The notes beneath the pieces are model-generated. The model was not told where the DNA came from, did not search any database, and saw only the letters and a list, made by a program, of their open reading frames with translations. Both the position numbers and the translations under genes were made by a program. DNA of 41,385 bases, from assembly GCA_050258735.1 (NCBI GenBank), contig JBLMZJ010000061.1, positions 1 to 41,385 on the forward strand. Reading direction: 5' to 3'. This document shows positions 1-7,915 of the stretch, in pieces. The DNA is from Syntrophomonas_A sp050258735. Its GTDB lineage: Bacteria > Bacillota > Syntrophomonadia > Syntrophomonadales > Syntrophomonadaceae. How positions within the stretch are numbered: the first letter of the stretch is position 1; the number at the start of each line of letters is the position of its first letter.

Positions 1-1
1 C

Positions 2-433
2 CGTTTCGATGCTTTTTATCATTCAAACAAAAGCAAGGTCAACTTATTGACCAAAAGGGGTTTACAGGATTTCGTAAACAGCGGAATGCTGACCGACCAT
101 TTCCATGCTGCTCGTGCTTTCACCAGAGACGAGGTAATATTTATAATTGAATTTATCCTCGATCAACTACAAAACAATGAATGCTTTCAAATACAATTAT
201 TAAAAAATGATCATGCTATCGGTAATCTGGAATTCAGTTATTATGAGGATCAAGTATTATGGGTTTTCGATTCTTATTCGGGGTATGGTGAGGACTACTT
301 TGAAGCAATTATTGATTCTCCGCAATTACTTGAGTTATTCGACGATTTCATCAAGAATGAGTTTATCCCCAACCATACCCTGCCTCAGTCAGAGACGATA
401 GAATTCATGGAATACTTGCTATCAATAGCCTGA
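2..433 (+). CDS. 3' part of an unidentified AT-rich protein gene
   Basis: The reading frame is open from the left window edge to TGA at 431-433, so this is the C-terminal 143 residues of a longer protein. A TTG at 47 could serve as a start, but nothing in front of it resembles a ribosome binding site, and the codons upstream (reading RFDAFYHSNKSKVNLL) look like ordinary coding sequence. The fragment is acidic, with many Phe, Tyr, Glu and Asp residues. It has no signal peptide, membrane segment or cysteine motif, and it ends in EFMEYLLSIA. I do not recognise the family. The C-terminal domain of a helix-turn-helix regulator is one possibility, but this is a guess. Base composition is clearly more AT-rich than the cyanophycin and carB genes nearby. 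Confidence 0.6.
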   Translation, partial: RFDAFYHSNKSKVNLLTKRGLQDFVNSGMLTDHFHAARAFTRDEVIFIIEFILDQLQNNECFQIQLLKNDHAIGNLEFSYYEDQVLWVFDSYSGYGEDYFEAIIDSPQLLELFDDFIKNEFIPNHTLPQSETIEFMEYLLSIA

Positions 434-489
434 GGACAAGATTTTGAGCTTATATATTTAAATTCAAGGTGAAACAGAGTTGACCGGCA

Positions 490-521
490 TAAAAAAAGGT
501 CATGTCCTAAAACATGACCTT
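490..521 (-). terminator. Rho-independent terminator of the DUF2512 gene
   Basis: The arms AAGGTCATGT (496-505) and ACATGACCTT (512-521) form a perfect 10-bp stem with a 6-nt loop. Read on the minus strand the hairpin is followed by a run of seven T. It lies about 30 bp past the stop codon at 552 and closes the minus-strand transcript. Confidence 0.85.
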
Positions 522-551
522 GGTAGTTAACTGGTGAAAACCAGGAAGCTA

Positions 552-908
552 CTAGGGTTCTACCTCTTCAGTTTTTCTCAGGTAGTTGTGGAAATAGAAT
601 TCGAAACCGGCAATCACTACGCCGAATATCAGTATGGCCCAGAAATCCCGGGTGGTTACCGTACCCCAGCCTTCCATCACGGCATAAGCCAGAACCGCCG
701 CTACCAGACCTTCTACTATCGATGTGACAGTATTGCTGCTGGCGCGAAGGATGACCAGGTCGCCGAGCAGATAGTTGATAGCGGTCCCTACCACGGCGAT
801 GAGGAGGACCATAGTCAAGGTTGCCCGGCCGATCAGGGTCAGGGTCAACCAGGCTGCTACCAGAATGACCAGGAACTTAAGAATGATCGCTGTCCATGTC
901 TTGTTGAT
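552..908 (-). CDS. DUF2512 (YndM-like) small membrane protein
   Basis: A small hydrophobic protein with about four membrane segments and a polar C-terminus (LRKTEEVEP). The GDLVILRASSNTVTSIVEG stretch after the second helix is typical, from memory, of the DUF2512/YndM family of spore-forming Firmicutes. The function is unknown. The start is unusual. The first standard start codon (TTG at 848) would remove the first helix and has no ribosome site. The same frame runs upstream (NKTWTAIILKFLVILVAAW) to an in-frame TGA at 917-915. The AAAGGAG motif lies nine bases before an ATC codon at 908-906. I therefore place the start at ATC, giving 118 residues, comparable to the family. It follows cphA by about 100 bp on the same strand and has its own terminator. 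Confidence 0.7.
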   Translation of the reverse strand: MNKTWTAIILKFLVILVAAWLTLTLIGRATLTMVLLIAVVGTAINYLLGDLVILRASSNTVTSIVEGLVAAVLAYAVMEGWGTVTTRDFWAILIFGVVIAGFEFYFHNYLRKTEEVEP

Positions 909-1006
909 GACTGTTCACTCCTTTTCATTTTGCTTTGAAAATATGATGGTTAATCAACGATGACTATATTTATTGTCTCTAATATTCAGGTCTTTATACT
1001 TATTTA

Positions 1007-3700
1007 TTATTGCTGAATAAGGCAGGATGGGGCGAAAGCGCTTTCATCACCGGACGGTTGAATATCATTTTCTATAGTATTGGGAGGAGCGAGTGTGAAA
1101 CGCGGTTTACCCAGGTGTTCCTGGATGATGGCATAAGCCGGGTCGAATTTCTCGTAAAACATGACGATAAGATCACCGGGTTCAGCATAGCTCAAGGCCA
1201 AGCGCAGGGCATCAGCTTCATCCAATACGATCTTGATATCCTCGGGTCGGGCTCCGCCGGCCAGGGCTCCCTCAAACAGCAGGTTGGCCGTTTCTCCCCG
1301 GGCCCGGCCCCGGGGGTCTTGGTCTTCTTTTATATAGAGTTGGTCAAAGGCGCTTCCCGCGAGTTTCCCCACAAGAGTCATGTTGCTGTCCCTGCGGTCG
1401 CCCGGCAGACCGATTATGGCGACTGAACGGTTCCTGGGCAGGCTGCCCGCGAAATCGATAACCGCATGATAACCGCCCAGGTTGTGGGCGTAATCGAGCA
1501 GGACCTGGTATTCGCCCATATCAAAGAGGTTGAAGCGGCCGGCGTTGATCTCGGGATCAGGGGTGAAGGAGGCCAGTCCCTGACTAATGATATGATCCGG
1601 CACCCCCAGCGCAAACAGGCAGGCCGCGGCGGCCAGTGCGTTCTCGATATTGCAGGCGGCCTTGCCGCCATAGGTGATGGGTATGTCGGCAACCTGGATC
1701 AAAGGCACTCGGTAACCCTGCCAGTAGACCACTATATGCCCCTCCTCTTGGGTCACCGCAATATTACCCGCTGCAATATGCTCTTCTATGATCGGGTTGC
1801 GGCAGCTCTTAGCGAAATAAATGAGAGGTGCACGGATGCCCCGGGCCAGATAGGGCAGCATGATATCATCAGCATTCAGGACAGCAAAGCCGGACGGTTT
1901 TATTGCTTCTACAACCAGGGCCTTGGCAAAGGCCAGGTCTTCCAGGGTTTCCACACCGTCCAAACCAAGGTGGTCATCGCTGATGTTGAGCACCGCCCCG
2001 ACATCGGCCAGATCATAGCCCAGTCCGTGACGGACGATTCCACCCCGGGCAGTCTCCAGGATTGCGATATCGACATCCCGACGGTACAGCAGAGAACGGG
2101 CGCTGCGGGGACCGGTATTATCGCCCTGTTTGATGCAGCTGCCATCGATATAGGTCCCGCTGGAACAGGTCATGCCGATCCGTTTACCGGTGAGTGCGAG
2201 AACGTGGCTCACCATCCTGGTGACGGTGGTTTTGCCGTTAGTGCCGGTTATGGAAATGATGGGGATGGAGTATGATTCCTCCGGGTACATGAAATCGATC
2301 ATGTCAGAAGCTACATTGATGCCTTCCCCTTCTCCTGGATAGAGGTGCATCCTCAGTCCGGGGGCGGCATTGACTTCGATGACTGCCCCCTGTCCGTTTT
2401 TTAAAGGTTCTGAAATATCGGGGCAGACCAGATCGATGCCGGCTACCTCCAATCCGATGACATGGGCGGCCTTCACTGCAAGAGCCTGATTGTCGGGATG
2501 GACCGTCGCCGTGCAGTCCCGGGCATTGCCTCCGGTACTCAGGTTGCCGTTCTGGCGTAAATAAACCGCCTGTCCGGGCTCCGGCACCGAATCTACGTCC
2601 CAGCCGGAACGTCCCAGCAGTTCGACAGCTATCTCGTCCAGATGGATACGGGTCATGGGCTTTTCATGGCCCCAGCCGCGCAAGGGGTTAGTGTTCTCCT
2701 GGGCTACCAGTTCTTCGATCGTATGAAAACCGTCGCCTATAACGAAAGGAGGGGTGCGTTCGGCTGCTGCCGCTGCCCGATTTCCAACTACCAGGACGCG
2801 GTAGTCTTTGCCGGGGATATGTTTTTCCAGCATCACCCGGCCGGTCAGCTTTCGGGCGAGACGATACGCGCTGCGCAGCAACTCTTCATTGTCGATTTCA
2901 GTGGAGACCCCCCGGCCCTGATTGGCATCGAAGGGCTTGATCACCACCGGGTAACCCATACGCTCGGCCATTATCACCGCGTCATTCTCGCTGTAGACCA
3001 GGCAGCCTTCCGGGACGGGAATTCCATGTTCATGCAGGAGTTTTTTTACCAACTGCTTGTTCTTGGCCAGGTCGACCGCTATACAGCTGGTGCTGTCCGG
3101 CAGAGAAGCCTCGATCAGCCGGGAGCGGCTGCCATAGCCAAACTGCAGCAGGCTGTTTTCATCCAGCCGCCGGACTGGTATGCTGCGTTTGCGGGCCTCC
3201 GCCATAAGGGCCCGGGTGCTGGGGCCCAGATCATAATAGGATACCTTTCGCTGCAGTTGGGCCAGGTGATCTTCCAACAGATCAGGCTGATCTTCGATCA
3301 GGGCGGTGACGATATCTACGGCCGTCTCGCCGAAATCCCGGGCACATTCCGCCAGGGAATATTCGTAGATTATGCAGTAGGTTGAGGGTTCCTCCAGTAT
3401 GCGGGTCTTACCGAAGAATACCTCATATCCGTTGATGCACTGGAGCTCCAGAGCCAGATGCTCGGTGACATGGGCCATAAAAGTACCTTCAAATAACCGT
3501 TCCACCAGGCCGCCTTCATGGCCGGTCGAGCAGTGATGCTGGTTCAGACCGGGAAACCAGTTCAAAAGCCGGGCATTGAAGCCAGGTATGTCATTAGTGG
3601 TGGTATCAGCCAATTCTCCTATATCCACAGTCATCTTGACCACTGGTTTGTGACTGTATATATTTCTCCCCTGGAAAACATCCATGCTGATGATCTTCAC
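1007..3700 (-). CDS. cphA: Cyanophycin synthetase
   Basis: Makes multi-L-arginyl-poly-L-aspartate (cyanophycin), an insoluble cytoplasmic nitrogen store, by ATP-dependent addition of Asp and then Arg to the growing polymer. The 897 residues fit the family's usual size (about 870-900). Residues 1-160 form the N-terminal domain, with the family signature EGGLVERLFEGTFMAHVTEH near 62-81. Residues about 210-470 are the ATP-grasp domain that adds Asp, with VVIKPFDANQGRGV and IEVNAAPGLRMH (441-452). From about 480 on is the Mur-ligase-like domain that adds Arg, with the P-loop GTNGKTT (486-492), the DDHLGLDG motif and a DYAHNLGGY motif. The start is GTG at 3700 with CAGGAGG upstream. It is the last gene of the iadA-cphB-cphA operon, 31 bp after cphB. 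No residue looks missing. Confidence 0.97.
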   Translation of the reverse strand: MKIISMDVFQGRNIYSHKPVVKMTVDIGELADTTTNDIPGFNARLLNWFPGLNQHHCSTGHEGGLVERLFEGTFMAHVTEHLALELQCINGYEVFFGKTRILEEPSTYCIIYEYSLAECARDFGETAVDIVTALIEDQPDLLEDHLAQLQRKVSYYDLGPSTRALMAEARKRSIPVRRLDENSLLQFGYGSRSRLIEASLPDSTSCIAVDLAKNKQLVKKLLHEHGIPVPEGCLVYSENDAVIMAERMGYPVVIKPFDANQGRGVSTEIDNEELLRSAYRLARKLTGRVMLEKHIPGKDYRVLVVGNRAAAAAERTPPFVIGDGFHTIEELVAQENTNPLRGWGHEKPMTRIHLDEIAVELLGRSGWDVDSVPEPGQAVYLRQNGNLSTGGNARDCTATVHPDNQALAVKAAHVIGLEVAGIDLVCPDISEPLKNGQGAVIEVNAAPGLRMHLYPGEGEGINVASDMIDFMYPEESYSIPIISITGTNGKTTVTRMVSHVLALTGKRIGMTCSSGTYIDGSCIKQGDNTGPRSARSLLYRRDVDIAILETARGGIVRHGLGYDLADVGAVLNISDDHLGLDGVETLEDLAFAKALVVEAIKPSGFAVLNADDIMLPYLARGIRAPLIYFAKSCRNPIIEEHIAAGNIAVTQEEGHIVVYWQGYRVPLIQVADIPITYGGKAACNIENALAAAACLFALGVPDHIISQGLASFTPDPEINAGRFNLFDMGEYQVLLDYAHNLGGYHAVIDFAGSLPRNRSVAIIGLPGDRRDSNMTLVGKLAGSAFDQLYIKEDQDPRGRARGETANLLFEGALAGGARPEDIKIVLDEADALRLALSYAEPGDLIVMFYEKFDPAYAIIQEHLGKPRFTLAPPNTIENDIQPSGDESAFAPSCLIQQ

Positions 3701-3731
3701 GGTAGCGGTCCTCCTGATAAGGCCTAATCGG

Positions 3732-4541
3732 TTAATGCATGCGGATTACTTCCCGCCGGTCAAAGTCGAAGCCAAAGCCCCGGGACAGGACATGCAGGCT
3801 GGCATTGGCGATCGACAGGATCTCATTGGGCTGTGACTCCGAGACATTGGAACTCTTGATGGTCTTGCCGTCGATGACGGTCACGGCGTTGGTCCCGATC
3901 ACTTCAAAATGATCGTCGGGGTAGACCACGATAGCGGTATCTTCGTCGATACCGATACCCAGGGTCCCTGGGTTTTCTGCCACACCGCAGAGCAGACGGC
4001 CCAGTCGGCCGCGCTGGTCGAAGTGCTGGTCGATAATGACCCCATCCATCAAGTTGAGTCCGGGCGCCATCTTCAGGGTACACTTGCGGGCGGCGTCGTT
4101 GCTGTTGCCTTCCACGATCATGGTGCTGCTCATGACTGAAGCACCGGCACTGGTGCCGATCACCGGGATGCCGTCCATGAACGAGTCATAGAGTACTTGA
4201 TAGGCCCGAGTGCCGCCCAGGATGCTGGTGATGCGCAGCTGGTCACCGCCGGTGAAGAAAAAGCCGGTTGCTTTCCTGAGCCTTTCTGCATTATCGTCCA
4301 TATTGGCTTCATCGCGGCTGCTGATATCAATGACATCCACATCCCTGACACCCAAGCGGTAAAAGACATCCTTGTATTCTTCACCGGTCTCTTCCGGGTG
4401 TTTGGTGGCGGTGGTTATGATACCCAGCCGGGAATCCTCGCCGCCGATGATATCGACGACTTCCTCCAGGATCCGGCTGTCCCCGTATTTATCCTCGGCA
4501 CCGCCTATGATGACCAGTTTGCCCTTTTTATTGTGTCCCAT
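3732..4541 (-). CDS. cphB: Cyanophycinase
   Basis: A serine exopeptidase of family S51 that cuts cyanophycin into beta-Asp-Arg dipeptides. The 269 residues match the family. Near the N-terminus is the IIGGAEDK loop. The nucleophile motif GTSAG places the serine at residue 131, close to the catalytic serine of characterised cyanophycinases. DQHFDQRGRLGRL and GIGIDEDTA follow, both typical of the family. There is no signal peptide, so it acts in the cytoplasm on stored granules. This distinguishes it from secreted cyanophycinases of bacteria that feed on cyanophycin. The ATG at 4541 has AGGAGG upstream. It lies between iadA (33 bp away) and cphA (31 bp away), so synthesis and breakdown enzymes are probably co-transcribed. 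Confidence 0.96.
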   Translation of the reverse strand: MGHNKKGKLVIIGGAEDKYGDSRILEEVVDIIGGEDSRLGIITTATKHPEETGEEYKDVFYRLGVRDVDVIDISSRDEANMDDNAERLRKATGFFFTGGDQLRITSILGGTRAYQVLYDSFMDGIPVIGTSAGASVMSSTMIVEGNSNDAARKCTLKMAPGLNLMDGVIIDQHFDQRGRLGRLLCGVAENPGTLGIGIDEDTAIVVYPDDHFEVIGTNAVTVIDGKTIKSSNVSESQPNEILSIANASLHVLSRGFGFDFDRREVIRMH

Positions 4542-4574
4542 GATTCCCTCCTGTTTTCAGAAGATCTATAAGTA

Positions 4575-5720
4575 TTATTTTTCAAACCGGCCGCGTTTAA
4601 CTGCTTTTTGCTCTCTCACTGCCATTTCACCTTTGGCCAGCAAGGACTGAATGGCCAGATCATCCCGGCGCAGGACCAGCAGGTCGGCATCACTGCCGGG
4701 TCGGATGCAGCCCTTGCGAGGGTAGAGTTTAAGCAGACTGGCCGGGTTTATCGTGAAGGCCTTCAGTACCGCTGAAAATTCCAACCGGGTATCCACAACT
4801 GCCGCCCGCAGGTCGGCAAGCAGTTGTCCAATGGCAGCGGTAGCGGCCGAACCGGAGCTTGAGGCTGGAGAACTGCCGTTGCCGTCCGAAGATACCGTTA
4901 CCCGGTCCAGGCTGGATCGCAGCCGCAGCAACCTTGCGAGCGATTCCGGTATGCTGTAGCCTGCGGTCTCACCGGCGGTCAGATCTATGTTGCCGCCCCG
5001 GGGCAGGAAGCCCAGTCCCTGCTCAAAAACCCGCGGATTACGATTTATATGGGTGGGCACGAACATACCCGGGGAAAAATCCGATTGTTCTATGAGATCG
5101 AACAGCGGTTTCAAACCTTCCCTGCCATCACCGACATGCAGATGCAGGACGCCGGCTTTATCTCCCAGCATACCGCCAGCCAGGGCTTCAGAGGCCAGGT
5201 TGCGCAGGTCGGGCAGGGTGGGGTGATATGAACGGTAATCGGAGATGGCGATCTCTCCTATACCGATCACCTTGTCCAGCAGGACGATATCGGTAAGCGG
5301 TCGGCCGGTCAAGGTTTCAGTAGGGCTGCCATAACTGCCGGTATATATGAAAGTAGTTATCCCTTCGGCTTCCAGCCCCCGGGCCTTGGCCAGCAGACCG
5401 GCTATACTGCGGCTTATACTGTCAAAGCCCAGTACTCCTACCAGGGTGGTAACGCCAGCTTCAACTATCTCACTGAATTCCAGCTCGGGGATGCGGCTGG
5501 CTGGTCCCTGTTCACCGCCCCCGCCGGTGATATGGACGTGTCCGTCGATCAGTCCGGGGCATACCAGACAGTCGCTGCAGTCGATCACTTCAATATCCCA
5601 CTGGCTATCCGGGATGATCCGATCCTGGATCAGGCAGATCTTGTCGGCGCAAACCAGTATATCTTTGATGCCAGCGTCTTCCGGGATAAAGCAGTGCCCG
5701 CCGGTAAGCAGTTTAAACAC
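4575..5720 (-). CDS. iadA: Isoaspartyl dipeptidase (beta-aspartyl-dipeptidase)
   Basis: An amidohydrolase-family metalloenzyme that hydrolyses beta-aspartyl dipeptides. Here its likely substrate is beta-Asp-Arg released by cyanophycinase, giving free Asp and Arg. The 381 residues are normal for IadA. The metal-binding H-x-H is in GLIDGHVHITGGGG (His61 and His63). Other family motifs are GEIAISDYRS, LHLHVGDGREG, PTHINRNP and TVSSDGNGS, the last carrying the catalytic Asp. The C-terminus has the usual beta-sandwich remnant (IRPGSDADLLVL). The start is GTG at 5720 with CGGAGG upstream. It is the first gene of the cyanophycin operon, and I see no convincing promoter in the 140 bp upstream. E. coli IadA uses a carbamylated Lys in the corresponding region; this protein reads GEIAISD, which I believe is common in Gram-positive members. 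Confidence 0.94.
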   Translation of the reverse strand: MFKLLTGGHCFIPEDAGIKDILVCADKICLIQDRIIPDSQWDIEVIDCSDCLVCPGLIDGHVHITGGGGEQGPASRIPELEFSEIVEAGVTTLVGVLGFDSISRSIAGLLAKARGLEAEGITTFIYTGSYGSPTETLTGRPLTDIVLLDKVIGIGEIAISDYRSYHPTLPDLRNLASEALAGGMLGDKAGVLHLHVGDGREGLKPLFDLIEQSDFSPGMFVPTHINRNPRVFEQGLGFLPRGGNIDLTAGETAGYSIPESLARLLRLRSSLDRVTVSSDGNGSSPASSSGSAATAAIGQLLADLRAAVVDTRLEFSAVLKAFTINPASLLKLYPRKGCIRPGSDADLLVLRRDDLAIQSLLAKGEMAVREQKAVKRGRFEK

Positions 5721-5814
5721 AGGAAAAGCCTCCGCAGAAAAAGTTGCCTGAACATATATTTACCCACTGCAAATCAATTGATTCTATACGGTTGATGCAA
5801 AATATTGGTGTAAA

Positions 5815-5998
5815 AAATGAAAGACACCAGGCGGTGTCTCAGCTTGTCGATAAAGTACTAATAAGTAAGGATATAAAGTGCGTTAAGATTGCCACGCCTT
5901 CGGCTGGCAATGACAACTAAGCTATGCAAGGAGCGAAGCGACACGGCAATCCGAAACTTGAATTTTTTAACAGTCTGAGACACCTCAATGGTGTTTTG
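5815..5998. repeat. MITE-like inverted-repeat element
   Basis: The two ends are imperfect inverted copies of each other over about 35-40 bp. The perfect core is GGTGTCTCAG at 5833-5842 and CTGAGACACC at 5975-5984. Each end also folds locally (GACACC with GGTGTC at 5823-5838; ACACC with GGTGT near 5980-5994). It carries no transposase gene. The layout is that of a small non-autonomous mobile or structural repeat, with other repeat sequence between its ends. Mobility is inference only. Confidence 0.55.
5887..5951. repeat. REP-like palindromic repeat
   Basis: It begins GATTGCCACGCCTTCGGCTG and ends AGCGAAGCGACACGGCAATC, so GATTGCC and GGCAATC are the outer inverted arms. The GGAGCGAAGCGAC and GGCAATGAC words are those of a palindromic repeat family found scattered between genes in many unrelated bacteria (recalled, not searched). 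Confidence 0.65.
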
Positions 5999-6099
5999 AA
6001 TTATTATTAATTTTAAAGGCGATAAGTGTGTAATATCCTGCATCTCCCTCAGGAGATGCTAGGCCCTCGCATGACATGATCCGGCCCTTTTTAAACAAG

Positions 6100-6129
6100 A
6101 AAGAGGGACGGATAGCTTCGTCCCTCTTT
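6100..6129 (-). terminator. Terminator hairpin after oleate hydratase
   Basis: The arms AAAGAGGGACG (6100-6110) and CGTCCCTCTTT (6119-6129) form a perfect 11-bp stem with an 8-nt loop. It lies about 55 bp past the stop of the minus-strand oleate hydratase gene. The T-tract on the minus strand is short (TTTCTTG). Confidence 0.65.
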
Positions 6130-6184
6130 GGGTGGCTCCGTCCCTTTGCATGTGGTGGTATTACGTAGGAGTGTTTTGAGGTCC

Positions 6185-7771
6185 CTATCTGAACGAAGTT
6201 ATCAGAGCGTTCAATAGCACTCCGACGTCCTTCCGATAAGGCGTTACCGGGCAGATCTTCTTCTTGACTCCCATCAGGCTATAGACCGCGATGCGGGCGG
6301 CTCTGATAGAGTATTCCTCGGTGAATACCATATCCTCGGGGATCTCAACGAACTGGCTGATCATGGCCAGGTTGGTCGATCCCTCCGGCACTACCTGAGG
6401 ACGGTCCTTCATGGCCCGGGGCTGGAACTGGGCATCGACATAGGGCATCATGCAGGGGATGACATTGACCACATCGGCCATGATCTCCTCCAGTTCATCC
6501 TCAAAGTGAAGGTGATGCAGCAATTCAATAAACAGTTCCTCACCGGTGCAGTCCCGCATGGGTTTCTTGACATAGTCGCCAATTTTATCGGTGTAGAGCC
6601 CATAGCCCCAGAAGATGGTGGTATCCTTGGGCTGGTTCTTGAAATGGGGCTGGGCAGCCACCACGATGGACATCAGCCAGTTGGAGTCCTTGAAGGTCAT
6701 CAGGGCGCCGCTGCCTGGCACATTGCGGGAATACTGCTCGATCTTCTTCAGCAGTTTGTTGCCCTTCAGGGTCACAGTATAGGAGAGCCAGTTGGTTTCC
6801 TCGGGATTGCCGAAGAAGGGTTCGGGGTTGCCCAGGCCAGGCTTCTTGGCCGTGATCTTTCTCCATAACTCTCCAGATATTGGATCTTCAGGCGCCCAAG
6901 CCGCCGGCTTCTTGAAGGAGCCCAGGGTGGCACTGTCGGTCATACAGGCGTTGGTCACGATGCAGAGGTCGCCCTCATGCAGCTGGACCATGCCGGGCTT
7001 TCCGTTCTCTTCATAATGGAAGGCGGTGACAGTGATGCCGTCTCCTTCGTCAAAGTCCAGGTCAGTTACCCGGTAGTGCAGGGAGAAATCGACGCCATAC
7101 TGGTCCAGGTAAGCCTTCATGGGCAGGATGATGGAATCATATTGGTTATATGGAGTACGGGTCACGCCCTCCAATGTCTGTATACGGGGGAATTCCAATA
7201 TCATGCGGTTCATATAGCGTTTGAGTTCAAAGAGGCTGGACCATTTCTGGAAGGCGAAGGTGGTCTGCCACATGTACCAGAAGTTGGTCTCAAAGAAGTG
7301 CGGTCCGAACCAGTCCGAGATCTTCAGGTTATCCAGGGCCTCTTCCGGGGTGACCAGCAGCTTGACCATGGCCAGGCGATCGCCCAAATCGAAGCCCATG
7401 GACATGACATCTAAAACTTCGCCGTCTTTATTGATAAGCCGGGCGTTGGCATGGGTGGGATGAGCGTGGTCGAACTCCAGGATCTCTTCACATACCGACA
7501 TGCCTTCATGGTCCAGGGATGGGATCGAGGAGAGCAGTTCCCAGGTATTTTCGTATGTCTCTTCATTCAGCATGCGGCCGCCGCGGATGATAAAGCCCTC
7601 GCCGGGTTCACCGGCTCCGTCGTTGCTGCCTCCCAGGATATGCATGCCCTCCAGGATGTGGATGTTCTGGCCGGGAAAATCGCAGTCTCGGATCAGGTAG
7701 GCTGCCCCGGCGAGAGAGGCCAGGCCGCCTCCGACGAAATAGACCTGCCGATTGCCGTGATCTTTCTTCAT
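6185..7771 (-). CDS. ohyA: Oleate hydratase (FAD-binding, myosin-cross-reactive-antigen family)
   Basis: Adds water to the cis-9 double bond of oleic acid, giving 10-hydroxystearic acid. FAD is needed structurally rather than for redox chemistry. The Rossmann motif VYFVGGGLASLAGAAYL is near residues 10-26, and the NDG...GFIIRGGRML segment is near 50-70. DSNWLMS, PQFQPRAM-like and EGSTNLAMISQF-type sequences downstream are also typical. The length (528) is slightly below the roughly 550-650 of many members. In several studied enzymes a catalytic Glu follows RGGR. Here the residue is Met, as I recall for the Rhodococcus erythropolis enzyme. The ATG at 7771 has GGGGGA seven bases upstream; a TTG just before it (7774) is less likely. 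The TetR gene directly upstream on the same strand is the likely regulator. It may serve detoxification or entry of unsaturated fatty acids into metabolism (inference). Confidence 0.92.
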   Translation of the reverse strand: MKKDHGNRQVYFVGGGLASLAGAAYLIRDCDFPGQNIHILEGMHILGGSNDGAGEPGEGFIIRGGRMLNEETYENTWELLSSIPSLDHEGMSVCEEILEFDHAHPTHANARLINKDGEVLDVMSMGFDLGDRLAMVKLLVTPEEALDNLKISDWFGPHFFETNFWYMWQTTFAFQKWSSLFELKRYMNRMILEFPRIQTLEGVTRTPYNQYDSIILPMKAYLDQYGVDFSLHYRVTDLDFDEGDGITVTAFHYEENGKPGMVQLHEGDLCIVTNACMTDSATLGSFKKPAAWAPEDPISGELWRKITAKKPGLGNPEPFFGNPEETNWLSYTVTLKGNKLLKKIEQYSRNVPGSGALMTFKDSNWLMSIVVAAQPHFKNQPKDTTIFWGYGLYTDKIGDYVKKPMRDCTGEELFIELLHHLHFEDELEEIMADVVNVIPCMMPYVDAQFQPRAMKDRPQVVPEGSTNLAMISQFVEIPEDMVFTEEYSIRAARIAVYSLMGVKKKICPVTPYRKDVGVLLNALITSFR

Positions 7772-7843
7772 CAATTCTTCCCCCTTAAATGTTTTAGATA
7801 GCCTTATGCCTTCACTCTACATCGGGGGGAGTGGTGCGCAAAT

Positions 7844-7894
7844 AGACAAAACGGGGGCGGTGTATGAAGTTTATACACCGCCCCGGACTTGTCT
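7844..7894 (-). terminator. Long perfect hairpin between the TetR gene and ohyA
   Basis: The 12-bp arms GGGGCGGTGTAT (7854-7865) and ATACACCGCCCC (7873-7884) flank a 7-nt loop. The stem extends outward, with a small mismatch, to AGACAA (7844-7849) and TTGTCT (7889-7894). On the minus strand it follows the TetR stop by about 22 bp and leads into TTTTGTCTATTT, so it reads as a terminator. It would separate the TetR gene from ohyA. Because it sits upstream of ohyA, an operator or attenuator role is also possible. Confidence 0.7.
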
Positions 7895-7915
7895 AAAAAA
7901 ACGCTGTTCTATGCC

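Larger units (their letters stand above)
5752..6184. other. Gene-free, repeat-bearing spacer
   Basis: A 433-bp stretch between iadA and the oleate hydratase gene. It holds an inverted-repeat element (about 5815-5998), a REP-like palindrome inside it (5887-5951) and a terminator hairpin (6100-6129). A 61-codon open frame on the minus strand (6043-5858) lies across the repeats, has no ribosome site and is not a credible gene. Confidence 0.75.

Noticed and set aside
5858..6043. 61-codon minus-strand frame in the repeat region
   Set aside because: It translates the REP-like and inverted repeats and has no ribosome site. Peptides of this kind commonly arise from such repeats.
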